64,000 bases of DNA, from the NCBI RefSeq assembly GCF_900090045.1, contig NC_041782.1:893001-957000 (forward strand), given 5' to 3'. Made by a program: the position numbers and the translations under genes. Under the pieces are notes generated by a model that was not told the DNA's origin, made no database searches, and saw only the letters and a list, made by a program, of their open reading frames with translations. This stretch comes from Plasmodium malariae. Taxonomy: Eukaryota; Apicomplexa; Aconoidasida; Haemosporida; Plasmodiidae. Positions 13,126 to 24,770 of the stretch are shown in pieces. Position 1 is the stretch's first letter; the number at the start of each line of letters is the position of its first letter.

Positions 13126-14643
13126 TATATTCTCAAAAACGATCCTTTTTGTCATAATTTTATGGTTCTATATGCTTGCAGGAATAAACCAACGAAAAAA
13201 AAAAAAATAAAATATTCTTACCGGTGTTATAAATATACGTTTATACATTATATTACAATAAAATACATTGTGTAATATTCGGAATAGTTAACTTAAATTA
13301 ACCTAAAAACTATTTTGGTTATACACAAACTTCCATTCTTATTGAGAAGAATGTAAAACAAAAAAAAAAAAAAAAATATGTATTCATTTTAAAATGTCCT
13401 TCTAAAAACTTTCTAATAGTTCGTATATATGTTCTTTTTTTTTAAAATTTTAGGGAGTTTAATTATGCATTACGCATATAACTTTTAACAAATTATAATT
13501 TGGTGATACATTGTAAATGATATTTAACAGTAACGAATATATATATATATATATATATACGATCTATCCGTTTTACTTTTACTTTTACTTTTTTTTTTTT
13601 TTTTAATCTTTTTAGCAAAATTTCCTTTGCGTTATTATTAAAATGTGAATAATTTTCTTATACTGAAAAGAAGTACACGTCCTTTGATATTTTCGGCAAT
13701 ACTTTTAATGTTAATTCTATTCTCAACTACATATCTAAGCCGATTAATGGAAAACTTTATGTACTATACATTTATAGCTTAATATTCTACCCCTTCGATA
13801 TAAGTAAGTAGTTCCATGGTATCTTAAATTCCATCAGCAGGAAGTAAATCCTTGGACAACAACGTACAACTAGAATACATATTTTTACGGGCACATATAT
13901 ATATGTACATACGTATATATATAAACATGTACGCAAATGCGCTAAAAATAAATATTCATTATTAACAGTGCTATTTTGAGAATACTCATGATTTGTTTAT
14001 AAAAGGTGATAGTGTAAAAAGTTAATATCGGAGGGGTAGACCACCTCTGTTAAGTACAAAAGGTAGAGCAAAATTTTAATAAATTCCAAAATTTACACAA
14101 TTACATTGTTTTATTGCTAATACTGCTAAGCCGCTATCTTTAAATGCTTAACGAAGTTGGGCTAAAATGGTAAAGGATTTCTTTTATGAAAATTATGATC
14201 GAAAGTTTACGAATTAAAGGTGAAAGGCGAAAGGCAGGGGAAAAATAGGGAAGATAAAGACTGATGAGCATAAAAAAAAAGGAAAAAATGAATGGTAATG
14301 GAAAAAGAATATAATTATGTAAAATGGTAAAAGACCAAATTTATGAGGAATTGAAATGGGCCAAAAAGAAAAGGAACGGGATAGGTATAAACCAGATGGG
14401 ATAAAATAGGGCTACCACCACAGCGCTAGGCTTATAATGATTTAAAAATTGTAGACTATTTAATTCAAGGCATTTATAAGCTTAGAAATTTTTTTCATAG
14501 ATATTATACTAAAGGTATTATGAGAATTATAGAAAGAATTATATACATTGAATAGAGCACATAAATGACCGCTTCATCTTTTTCTTCACCATTTATTGTT
14601 TGCTATTTTTTTTTTTTTTTTTTTTTTTTCTCATTTCTCGTAT
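11297..14643. other. Intergenic region between GMP synthetase 3' end and PGM2 5' end
   Basis: About 3.3 kb. Contains the PGM2 promoter side (11297-12000, with A/T tracts), an ACAT/TATG-rich stretch near 11750-11920, a CA-rich block at 12361-12390, the long (TATG)n array at 12635-12798, and an A26 tract near 13085. The segment 13970-14470, just downstream of GMP synthetase, is GC-elevated and holds a short hairpin at 14031-14047. No supported protein-coding gene. Confidence 0.55.
12635..12798. repeat. (TATG)n microsatellite, about 40 near-perfect copies
   Basis: A near-perfect tetranucleotide array of about 164 bases. Because the period is not a multiple of three and lacks stops on both strands, it generates five overlapping frames of Met-Tyr-Val-Cys or His-Thr-Tyr-Ile repeats that are not genes. 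It lies about 1.3 kb upstream of the PGM2 start codon. Confidence 0.95.
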
Positions 14644-16281
14644 TTATTCAAATTCAATAGTTGATGGGGGCTTAGAAGAAATGTCGTATAGAATTCTGTT
14701 GACACCTTTCACTTCACTCACTATATGTGTTGATATTTTCTCCAGAATATCATAAGGAATTTTATACCAGTTAGCCGTCATGAAAGAGGATGTTTTAACT
14801 GCTCTTAAGGCACAAACGTAATCATATGATCTTGCATCTCCTCGTACACCCACAGATCTTGTAGACAGTAGTACAGCAAAAGCTTGACTAATATCATTAT
14901 ATAAATTATACGATTTCAAATCGTTTATAAAAATATCATCAACTTCTCTTAATATATTTAGTTTATGTTTATCTATTTCTCCAATAACACGTATAGCTAA
15001 ACCTGGACCAGGAAATGGATGTCTGTTAGTAATTTCTGGAGGCAAATTTAATTCTTGCGATAATTTTTTAACATCATCTTTAAACAGGTATTTAAAAGGT
15101 TCGAATAATTTGAACTTCAAATTTTTTGGTAATCCCCCTACGTTATGATGTGTCTTAATAGTATCTGACAAATTTTTTGAACATTTACTTTCTATGATAT
15201 CAGGATATAAGGTCCCTTGTAATAAAAATGTTTTTTCAATATTTATATTCAAATTATTTACTGCTTTTTCAAATTCATCAATAAATAGTTTTCCAATAAT
15301 TTTTCTTTTCTGTTCTGGGTCTGTAATTCCTTTTAAATTATTTAAAAAAATTTCGGAAGCATCAATTTTGGTTAAGTTCATACCAGGAAATAATTTTTTT
15401 AAAAAAGTATAAACCTTTTCTCCTTCATTTTTTCTTAATAATCCATTATCTATAAAAAATCCAAAAAATCGATCTTTAAATATTTTATGTGTAAAAGCTG
15501 CAGCAACAGTACTATCAATTCCACCAGACATGGCAGCAATAACATAATGATCATGTGCATATTTTTTTATATTGTTAAATTCCATTTCGTGATATCTAAT
15601 TGGGTCAAATGTTTTTGTACATTTACATATTTTGTACGCAAAATTATAAAACATCTGATCCCCATCTACTGACTCATATACCTCTGGATGATACTGAACA
15701 CCATATATATTATATTCTTTATTGTATATGGCACATACCAAACAATTTTCACTTGAATTTACTATGTAAAAACTCTCAGGAATTTTTGTTACCTCTTCCG
15801 TATGATTCATCCATACTGTCGTTGTGCCTTTATTTTTTATATCATCAAATAAAACACATGTACTATTATTTTCAAGTAATTTAAACTTGTTATACTTTTC
15901 CTCACTGGAAGAAGTTTCTTGTCCTATTATATTTATCTCATAACTACCATATTCAGAATTTTTAGATTTTTTCACTTCACCATTCATTTGTACAGCTATT
16001 TCTTGCATACCATAACAAATAGCAAAAATTGGAATTTTCTTTTTCAAAAAGTATTTTAGAACTTCTTTTTTTAAATGTGGTGCCCCTTCTTCATTAACAG
16101 AGTAAGGTCCCCCTGATAAGATAACTCCTTTTACATTTAAACTCTCAACATCCTTCAAATCTATATTGTAGTCCCTTGCTTCACTAAAAATTTTTATATT
16201 ATTTAATCGCTTTACTATTAAATGAAAATACTGCGAACCAAAGTTCAGAACTAGTATTGTATCGCACGCGTCCTCCCCCAT
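14644..16281 (-). CDS. GMPS: GMP synthetase (glutamine-hydrolysing)
   Basis: Single exon, 545 aa; converts XMP to GMP using ATP and glutamine. The N-terminal class I glutamine amidotransferase domain (about 8-215) has LSGGPYS at 55-61, the nucleophile in FAICYGMQ (Cys89), and the His/Glu pair in VQYHPE (His198, Glu200). The ATP pyrophosphatase domain starts near 240 with the P-loop SGGIDST at 252-258. The C-terminal dimerisation domain has HPFPGPGLAIRVIGE and ends KPPSTIEFE, the conserved GuaA terminus for XMP binding. All catalytic residues are present, so it should be an active two-domain enzyme. The start ATG at 16281 opens directly on the amidotransferase fold. A 12-bp minisatellite begins less than 50 bases upstream. 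Together with HGXPRT it covers the final steps to GMP. Confidence 0.97.
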   Translation of the reverse strand: MGEDACDTILVLNFGSQYFHLIVKRLNNIKIFSEARDYNIDLKDVESLNVKGVILSGGPYSVNEEGAPHLKKEVLKYFLKKKIPIFAICYGMQEIAVQMNGEVKKSKNSEYGSYEINIIGQETSSSEEKYNKFKLLENNSTCVLFDDIKNKGTTTVWMNHTEEVTKIPESFYIVNSSENCLVCAIYNKEYNIYGVQYHPEVYESVDGDQMFYNFAYKICKCTKTFDPIRYHEMEFNNIKKYAHDHYVIAAMSGGIDSTVAAAFTHKIFKDRFFGFFIDNGLLRKNEGEKVYTFLKKLFPGMNLTKIDASEIFLNNLKGITDPEQKRKIIGKLFIDEFEKAVNNLNINIEKTFLLQGTLYPDIIESKCSKNLSDTIKTHHNVGGLPKNLKFKLFEPFKYLFKDDVKKLSQELNLPPEITNRHPFPGPGLAIRVIGEIDKHKLNILREVDDIFINDLKSYNLYNDISQAFAVLLSTRSVGVRGDARSYDYVCALRAVKTSSFMTANWYKIPYDILEKISTHIVSEVKGVNRILYDISSKPPSTIEFE

Positions 16282-16327
16282 TATGCATACGTCGTATATT
16301 ATAAGGTAGATTTGAATTTTTATATTT

Positions 16328-16463
16328 ACGTAATTGTGTACGTAATTGTGTACGTAATTGTGTACGTAATTGTGTACGTAATTGTATATGTAATTGTGTA
16401 TGTAATTGTGTATGTAATTGTGTATGTAATTGTGTATGTAATTGTGTACGCAATTGTGTACGT
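16328..16463. repeat. 12-bp minisatellite just upstream of GMP synthetase
   Basis: About eleven copies of a unit like ACGTAATTGTGT with ATGTAATTGTGT variants, starting less than 50 bases 5' of the GMP synthetase ATG (minus strand). The unit is four codons long, so every frame gives a tetrapeptide repeat; the resulting 77-84 aa frames are artefacts. It would lie in the 5' UTR or core promoter. Confidence 0.9.
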
Positions 16464-18419
16464 TACTATGTATGTGTGTGCATACCTGTTTATCCCCGTA
16501 CTTATGTATGTATTTACGTTACTATACGGTAGGATCGCTTTTTAACTAAATTTTTGGCGAATAGAAAACAAATCTCCGAATTTCACAAAAATTTAATTAC
16601 CTTTCTACAAAATTATTTTATTATAAAAAAATTATCTTTTATTTTTTATGAAGTATAGTAAATATAATCAGTGAAATGGCATAAAGATTTCTAACATACA
16701 TGCATAAAGCGAGACAAATTTCATGTTTTTCAGATGTATCTTAAATATGATAAATAAGATGCATTAAATTAGTCAAAAAAAAAAAAAAAAAGAGGCAATA
16801 AAATGATTGAAAAAAAAGTAAAAAAAAAAAAAAAAAAAAAAATTCTGTATGAATAAAGAAAATTTTTTTAACTTAATATTGCTTTAAAATAATAGAAAAA
16901 CACAAAATAAAAAAATTATAAGAAATGAATAAAAATTACTATCTCCTATAATCCTGAATACATAGTTTAATTTTATTTTTGAATCGATTTCAATATTTTT
17001 ATTTTAAATAAACAAATTTAAGCAGCTTTATAACGTATACTATTAATAAAAAAAAAAAAAAAAAAGAAAGGTAAATAACCTATAAATAATTATATTACAC
17101 ACGCGCTTAACTTTAGTATGATACATTACAGGTGTACTCGTGTTAATATTTACATTATTATTTATATATATTAATATTATAAATTGAGTCTACTTAAAAA
17201 ATAACTTGCCTTTTTTTTAATATATGCTACATATATATTGTGCTGTCCTAATTTAACATCACTCAGTACAGGAAACTAAAAACGACGTGAAAATTTTGTA
17301 ATTTTAATCTATTTTTTTAGATAATTTTTTATAAATACATCATCCATGTGCTTTAGAAACATATATTTTATATGTACATGTAAATACAACAACCGAGTGA
17401 CTCTGTACTCCCATTGTTTTTTTATCATTCTTTCGTTTTTTTCGTTTTCCAAAAGAAAACATACTCTAATGAGGTAAAAGAGGTTAATCTTGCTAATATT
17501 TCTTATATAAATAATATATATATATGTATATTCAAAAACACATATATTTTGTAGTAAATTAAAACATAAAAAATCCACTTTCAAATACTTTTTAAATATA
17601 TGCGAATGTTTCTTTTATTTTCTCTGGTCTTTTAAATTATTTTTAAACGAAAAGGAAAGCGTAACAGCAAAGACACGTGAAAAAATAAAGCAAGAAAATA
17701 ATTATTTTTTTTTATTCAAAAATATTAAAAAAAAAAAAAAAAGCCTTTATATATACATTTTTATATTTAGTATTTTATCTCTATTTTAAATTTGCCTTAT
17801 ATTCCTATTTTGTCATTTTTTTTTTTATTAAAAACAAAATAAAAATACGAATCATAAAACGTAAACTTTATGTTAGGATATCCAAAATAGGGTCTTTTCC
17901 TATTTCCTAAAATTTTATACCACTTAAAAAGTAATATTTTATTATACAAGATATATAATTAGATAACAGTAAAAAAAAAATTACAAAAAAACAAAAGAAT
18001 GTATGGAAAAATAGGACATTGTTCTTTTTGGTACCTAATATTTTTAATATTTATTTTTTTTCTTTTTCATTTATATATCGAAAAGGAAAGAATGATAATA
18101 ACAACATTATATATGCCCCTGGACTGTGTCTTCATATATATATGTGAAGTATTTATATCAAAAAAAAAGAAAAAAAATGAGCGATGTTGTGTATATAACA
18201 TGTTCATATATAAAATATATATATATAAATGTAATTACATGTAAAAATAATATAATATGTAGACCCTAATTAGGGAATACTAAAGTTTACCAACTCTTGA
18301 ACTATTTAAGTTCCAATGAAAATACAAAGACATACTAAAAGAGTAAAAAAAACCCGTGGGTTAATCTTTTAAAAAGGAGTAAATTGTAAAACTGTTATTC
18401 CATATAAGTCGAAAAAAAA

Positions 18420-18600
18420 ACAAAGAAAAAGAAAAACAAAGATAAACAAAGATAAACAAAGATAAAAACAAAAATAAAAATAAAAACGAGAATAAAAACA
18501 AGAATAAAAACATGAATAAAAACATGAATAAAAACAAGAATAAAAACAATAATAAAAGCAAAAATAAAAACAAAAATAAAAGCAAGAACTAAAATAGAAA
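18420..18600. repeat. Imperfect A-rich tandem array (AATAAAAACAAG-like)
   Basis: Degenerate 6/12-base units built from AATAAA and AACAAG, about 180 bases. Its complement gives artefactual Phe/Leu/Cys/Tyr-rich frames. It lies roughly midway between two divergent genes. Confidence 0.75.
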
Positions 18601-19223
18601 ATTAACGTATATAGAAAAAAAATATAAACAGTAGCATGCAAAAAGCAATATACAAGAAGAATAAAGGATATGCAAATAAAAGCAATCAAATATCATAAAA
18701 CCGGCAAAAAACAAAAAACAGGTCAAATACATAAAACAAAAAAAAAACATAAAAATAACAAAAAACAGGAAACAAAAAATAAATTACAGATTACAAATTA
18801 CAAATAATAAAAAATTACAATTAAAAAATAACAAAAAACTTAAAACGTGGAAGGTGGAAGGTTATATAAAAAAATAAAATAAAAAAAAATAAGAAAAAAA
18901 AGAAAATATAAAAAGTTGTCATGCTCTTAAAAATACTGAAATTTTTTATAAAATATGAATGTAAAATATTATATATATATCTAATATGTTAGTATCATTT
19001 TGCAATGATTGCAAAGTTGAAAAATACTATGCATAAATTTAAAACAGTGAGAATTTATTGAAAACAAAAAATTTAAAATATTAGCCGCAGAAAAGGGCGC
19101 TTATTTATTTAAATTTTTTCAGAAAAAAAAAAAGTAATAAAATAATATGATTGATAATATGGGGAAAATATAATATCTCTTTTCTTTTTTTGTTATTTCT
19201 TTTAACTGTTACTATAACATATA

Positions 19224-19228
<5 letters not shown>

Positions 19229-19261
<33 letters not shown>

Positions 19262-19301
19262 TAATAATACTAAGACTAATAATAATAATAATAATAATAA
19301 C

Positions 19302-19373
<72 letters not shown>
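19229..19373. repeat. (AAT)n trinucleotide microsatellite
   Basis: About 145 bases of AAT units with a few AAC/ACT interruptions, about 400 bases upstream of the FCP1-like start codon. The opposite strand reads as a poly-Leu frame, which is an artefact. Confidence 0.9.
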
Positions 19374-19375
<2 letters not shown>

Positions 19376-19479
19376 ATTGATTATATTGTAAAATTTTTTT
19401 ATATTTTTATACTCATTATTATGATATAAAAAGGGGCTTCTTCCCATATTTGTTGCATCCCTTGTTCTCTACATCACGT

Positions 19480-19625
19480 GTTCGTTATATTGCTTGTTTG
19501 TTATATCGCTTATTTGTTATAGCGCTTGTTTGTTATATTACTTGTTCGTTATATTTCTTGTTTGCTGTATCACGTGTTTGATATATCACTTGTTCATTAT
19601 ATTACTTGTTCGTCATATTACTCGT
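19480..19625. repeat. Degenerate ~18-bp minisatellite upstream of the FCP1-like gene
   Basis: Roughly eight diverged copies of a unit like CTTGTTTGTTATATTA (18-base spacing) with alternating TTGTTCGTT/TTGTTTGTT cores, ending about 145 bases before the ATG at 19771. It is markedly less AT-rich than the surrounding DNA. Confidence 0.75.
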
Positions 19626-19770
19626 TCGTTACATTCCTTGTTTTCTATTTCCGCTTGCGTTTTCTGTACCTCACTTCTGCCCCATTTATTTTTTATTGTG
19701 TAATTATTTTACAAGTTCCGATTATTCTATTTAAAATGATGTGAATTAGTCCAAATTCAGTTATATAACT

Positions 19771-22700
19771 ATGAAATCTTTACGTAAATTGTGTCAAGTA
19801 CTTATCTTTTTTGTTTTTTCAATTCTAAATTCCTTTATCTTAATGGATAAGACTAAAATATATTTACCGGAAAATGTAGTACTACCTTGTAAATTAAAAT
19901 GGACTGTAGATAACAATACAGTAGTTAGCTCTAATCAAATAATTGCTTTTATAATTGAAACAAAAAATCAAGATATAAGTGGTGATAATAATATTAATAA
20001 TAATGATACACTTCATAACAATGAAGGAACAAATTCCTTAAAAAATGAAAACTATATTGACATTAACAAAGGGGATAATACTACTACATACAGCAGTAAG
20101 CATGAGCATGTGTTTGATATGAAGAATATCCCTATTTTTAAATATGACAAAACAAGTACCGATTTATATGAAAGTTGCATTAATTTATATCGTACTGATT
20201 TAAATAATAAAAAAAATGATAACTCAAGTGACCATTCAAATGACCAGGAAAATTATAAACCAGATAATATTTATAATACATTCAGTTGTTTAAGCAACAC
20301 TCAAAATAATTGCTTAAACAATGGTAATAATTTTCCTAACGAAATGTATAACAAAGGAGAAAATGCCCCAAATGAAAATAATAATAACCTTGAAAAATTA
20401 CATATAAATCTTAATAACTCAAAAGACAAACAACTGAACATAAATGATACAATAAAAGAAAAAAAAATTCTTATAAATTCTATTCTGGATGGAAGGAGAA
20501 ATTGTGAAATAAAAAAAAATAACTATATTCCCTTACGGAGTAATTATTGTGGTAGAATAAATATTATAAAAAGTAATTCAAGTCCAGAAAAAGGGGAATT
20601 TATATGTATTAACGATTCAAGTGAAGCATTATGTGAAATAAATGATATAAAATGTAAACATGAAGTAATATTCTCAGGTTTATGTACCAATTGCTTTTTA
20701 AGTCAGGAGGAAATTGAAGCTAATTATAATGTTAATAATAATAATAAAGATGTAACTTATGTTATATCCCCAGGTTTTTTAACAAATATAAAAGATTTAT
20801 ATATAAATGCAGAGAAAGCTATGGAGTTGGAAAAAGAAAGAATAAAGAATTTAATTCAAAACAAAAAACTTTGCCTAGTTTTAGATCTAGATAATACACT
20901 TCTACATGCATCATTTTCTGTTCTATCAGTTAATGTGAATAATGAAGTAATAGACATTACCACTGAACTTGGTGAAGAAATAGCATCTGAAGAAAATTCT
21001 GTACAATCAAAATATAATCAAGATTTCCAAGGAATAAGATTTTTTGATTATGAAAAAAACAAAGATTCGTTACTCCGTGGAAAGGCAAACAGTAAGAAAG
21101 AAGATAATGTAAACGCCAAAAATTATTTGGACGTTAATGTTAGCAGTAGTAGCGGTAATAGCAGTAGTAGCGGCACAAGTAGTAGTAGTAACACCAATGA
21201 AAGATCGGATAACGCTGAAATGCATTCATCTGATAAATCGACTGATCGAACAAGCCATCAAAACAATGAAATAAGTGACGAACACATGTACTCCTTTTTT
21301 TACGGGAAAAAGGGAAATGAACTGGATGAGAACAACAAATATGAAGATATACAATCAAGTTATGAAAATTATTGCGATTTTTTAACAAAAATGAATACAG
21401 TGAATTTATTTAAACATAACGGAAAGTTTATACACTACGAAGATTTAAAGGACGAAAATGTCAAAAAAAAAATTGAAAAAATAGAATCATGTATATTAAA
21501 AGTAAATACAAAACATCCAAAAGGATCTTATACTGTATACTATAAATTAAGACCAGGGGTAATTGAATTTTTACAAAAAATGAGTGAAAAATTTGAATTA
21601 TATTTGTATACTATGGGAACAGCAGAACATGCAAAATCTTGCCTATTCTTATTAGATCCTCTTAGAAATTTTTTTGGAAATAGAGTATTTTCAAGAAAAG
21701 ATTGTGAAAATGGTTTAAAACATTTAAATAGAATTCTTCCTACTTATCGTAGTATATCAATTTGTGTTGATGATAGTGATTATATATGGAAAGAGAATAG
21801 CTCATGTATTAAGGTACATGCGTATAACTATTTTCCTGAAATTAATTTTTTTGAAGATATAAAAAGAAAACCCTATTACTTGACAAAGTTTTTTGCTTTC
21901 GCTCAGTCTTTTTTAAATTTCTCCACAAGTCTTTATCGATTTATTAATTTTAAATGTAATGAACATGAAGAAATGAAGATGTATGGAGGAGGAAAATTGC
22001 GTGGTCCCACAAATTCCCTTTCCAATGTGATGCTGAATTTAGAAACAAAAGAGAAGCTAAAACAAAATAAAATGAATGGAGGAGGAATAGTTTGTAAAAA
22101 TGCAGAAACAGATAACAATAAAAACATAAGTAGTACACAATCGCATCAGATAAATGAAAATAATTTTAGTGCAAAAGATGCGCAAACAAAAAGTGTAAAC
22201 AATGAAAATTCTTCAACTCTACAAAATTATAATTTAATAAATGAGAGTAATAATAATAAAGAATCAGCACAACCAAGTGAAGAGATTCTTATTGATGTCG
22301 ACAAAGAATTTCAAACAGACAGTGAACCTGATGAACAAGCTAATCCCAATTTAAATAATTCCAATCAGTTAAATAAGCAAAGTGGTGATAATACGGTTGA
22401 TCCAATCATTGATCAACCCAATCATAGTATAGATGATAATGATAATATATTAAAACAAAATAATAATGAATATAATGAAAACACACAAATACAAATTAGT
22501 GAAGATGAAAAAGACAATGTAAATAATAGAGAAAAACATGTGAATAATAGTTATAAATTATTTACATGCAATGAAAGTAGTAGTAATCAGTTAATAAGTA
22601 ACATGACTGAGAATAATAATTCTGATACTATGAGTAAGAGTAATTATTTTAACATAGACGAAAAAAGCAATTCTTTTGTTAGTTCAGATGGTTCAAATGT

Positions 22701-24770
22701 TAAGGAAGATAATAGTTCATTATATCATAATGACGATGGATCCTTTTCCCCTCCCGATTGTGAAAAATATGATCATATAGAATTAGAAGTAGGTAATAAT
22801 GGTACTGTAAAAAATAAATCATCATCCTTACATAATGAGAAAGGTACAAACTTTGAAGAAGAGGAAAATACAAACAAGGATACAAATAATAATAATAATA
22901 GTGACAACGATAACGACAATGATGATGATATTGATAATGATAATGATAATGATAATGATAATGATAACGATAACGATGACGATAACGATAATGATAACGA
23001 TAATGATAATGATAATGACAGTGAAAATGATAGTAATTCTGAAAATGCAAAGGGAACAAATGTTCGTAAAGATATAAATAAAAAGAAACTTAAAAAAAAA
23101 AAAAAATCCAAGAAAAAAAAAAATACGAAAAAGGAAAGCACACAAAAGGATAATTCAAAGGCTAACAATTTTGATATGAAGCTTTTATTGGAATCCTTAA
23201 AAAAGTATTTAACTATTGAAGACGATATTATATACAAGTATATATCGAAAAAGAACTTTAAGAAATATGACGCTTATGTGTTAAAATTTATGAATAATTA
23301 TATTAAGGAAAAACGATCTAAGGAAAGAAGTGAAGAAGAGGAATCAAGAAGAGAGAGAAAAGTAATAACAATGCAAGAAATAAATGAAGCAGAACATGAG
23401 GAAGGAGGGGAGGAGCACATAGATAAAATTGATTATCATGTGAAAGAAATAGATGAGGCAAAACAAGCAGATACAGATAAAAATTGCCCTGAAAATTTAA
23501 ATGAAGAAGAAAAGAAAATAAATAAGGAAAAATCTTTTGATCTTTTACATTGGCCGAATATTTTTAAAAAGGTAGGAAAAAAAATAAAAAAAACAAAAGT
23601 GAAAAAACGAAACCCGCATGATAATATAAATAAGAAGGATAATTTAAACGTGGGAAGTTCAAAAGGGAGAAATAATTTTGGTGAAAATTTTTCCACGAAT
23701 ACAAAAAATAATGAATTATATAAGGTAATAAAAAAAACAAATGAAAATGTATATTATGAAAGTTTTTTAATACCAAAAAATTTAAAAGAATCAAATTTTA
23801 GAGATAATGACAAACAGCTGTATTACTTAACTACCCTTTTACAAGAAGTGCATGATATTTTTTTTAAAATTTTTGATAATTTCAAAACACATAAAATGAT
23901 TGAAAAGAATGAAGAGGACCAGATATACAATTATTTTTTACGATATCCTGTCGTTAGAACAATACTAAAAGAATTACGCAAGCAAGTTCTAAAGGGTAAG
24001 GAAAAAATATAAATGTCCGCTGTATATTTATATAAAATACAAATTTTAAATGCTATGTGTTCATATGCCTGGACATTTATAGCGTCTCATGTATAATACA
24101 TGACCTTCATATATTTCTCCTGGCATAGTCACTGACGAGTACATGTACACGTATATGTATATTTGTTATGCATGTCTATGCACACCACTTAAGTATGTAT
24201 GAATGTGTGATCACATACATGTTTTTCTGCTTTTCATATTTTTGCTAGATTGCGTCTTTAACGTATCCTTATTGCCCGTAGAAATACAAAGAAGCGATTT
24301 TATGGATTGTATATTGAAACTTGGGGGGACAATAAATAATGATAAATATACGCACGTATTAACAATAAATAATATAGAAAATGATGAAAATTATAAAGAT
24401 TATAAAGTAGTAAATTTGATGTGGTTTGAAAGAGCCATATATACATGGAAGTAAGGAAATATACAAAAAAAAAAAAAAAAAAAAAAAATACATTAGCTAC
24501 AAACACATTTACTACATTCAATATACATATAATATCATGTGTTATTTATTATTTTAGATAAATATATTCACATACGGTGTTTTATTTTCATAGTCTTTTT
24601 TGATTTTATTTCGTTTCCATTCATTTTGTTTTGTTTTATTTATTTTTTTTTTTTTTTCAAATAGAAATATCGATACAAAATTTTACAACATTAATGCGTG
24701 GGAAAAAGCACACAGGAATTTTTGGGACGTTATTGAATATGAAGAGGAAAAAGATGAAATAAATAAGTGA
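19771..24770 (+). CDS. NIF4: FCP1-type RNA polymerase II CTD phosphatase (NLI-interacting-factor-like, NIF4)
   Basis: Predicted protein Ser/Thr phosphatase acting on the RNA polymerase II C-terminal repeat in the nucleus. Three exons, 19771-23995, 24249-24450 and 24665-24770, in phases 1 and 2, all GT-AG, give 1510 aa. The N-terminus (about 25-70) reads like the lipoyl-like fold of FCP1. Near residues 290-310 is Cys-x-His...GLCTNC, the conserved segment before the catalytic domain. The catalytic aspartates are in LDLDNTLLHA (DLDNT at 372-376); the second motif is DDSDYIW at about 667-673. Between them is a ~150-residue low-complexity insertion. A long Asn/Asp/Ser-rich linker and Lys-rich tract (about 1040-1130) follow. 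Exons 2-3 encode a BRCT domain (CILKLGGTINNDKYTHVLT...VVNLMWFERAIYTW). The first 24 residues are hydrophobic; Met25 (19843) is a likely alternative start. Confidence 0.9.
22900..23030 (+). repeat. Coding Asp-Asn hexanucleotide repeat in the FCP1-like gene
   Basis: GATAAT/GATAAC units encode an alternating Asp-Asn tract of about 40 residues, followed by a Lys-rich stretch. It lies in the linker between the phosphatase core and the BRCT domain. Antisense frames here (Ser-Leu, Ile-Val, Tyr-His repeats) are artefacts of this array. Confidence 0.9.

Larger units (their letters stand above)
16282..19770. other. Divergent intergenic region: GMP synthetase / FCP1-like phosphatase promoters
   Basis: About 3.5 kb between two divergent start codons, so it should hold both promoters. 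It contains the 12-bp GMPS-proximal minisatellite (16328-16463), several A/T homopolymers, an imperfect AAAAACAAGAAT-like array (18420-18600), an (AAT)n array (19229-19373), and a degenerate ~18-bp array (about 19480-19625) just before the phosphatase. A minus-strand frame at 17309-17584 is listed under rejected items. No RNA gene recognised. Confidence 0.6.

Noticed and set aside
14266..14275. CTGATGAG motif, as in hammerhead ribozyme cores or a snoRNA C box
   Set aside because: I found no properly placed GAAA core strand with three stems, and no D box with guide pairing; a 7-8 base motif alone is expected by chance.
17309..17584. Minus-strand 91-codon frame ending WEYRVTRLLYLHVHIKYMFL...KNYLKK
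   Set aside because: The last ~50 residues look slightly protein-like and the segment is less AT-rich, but the start is low complexity, no upstream exon with matching splice phase was found, and it lies in a promoter spacer.
22700..23237. Antisense frames of Ser-Leu, Ile-Val or Tyr-His repeats
   Set aside because: Shadows of the Asp-Asn and Lys repeats in the FCP1-like coding sequence.
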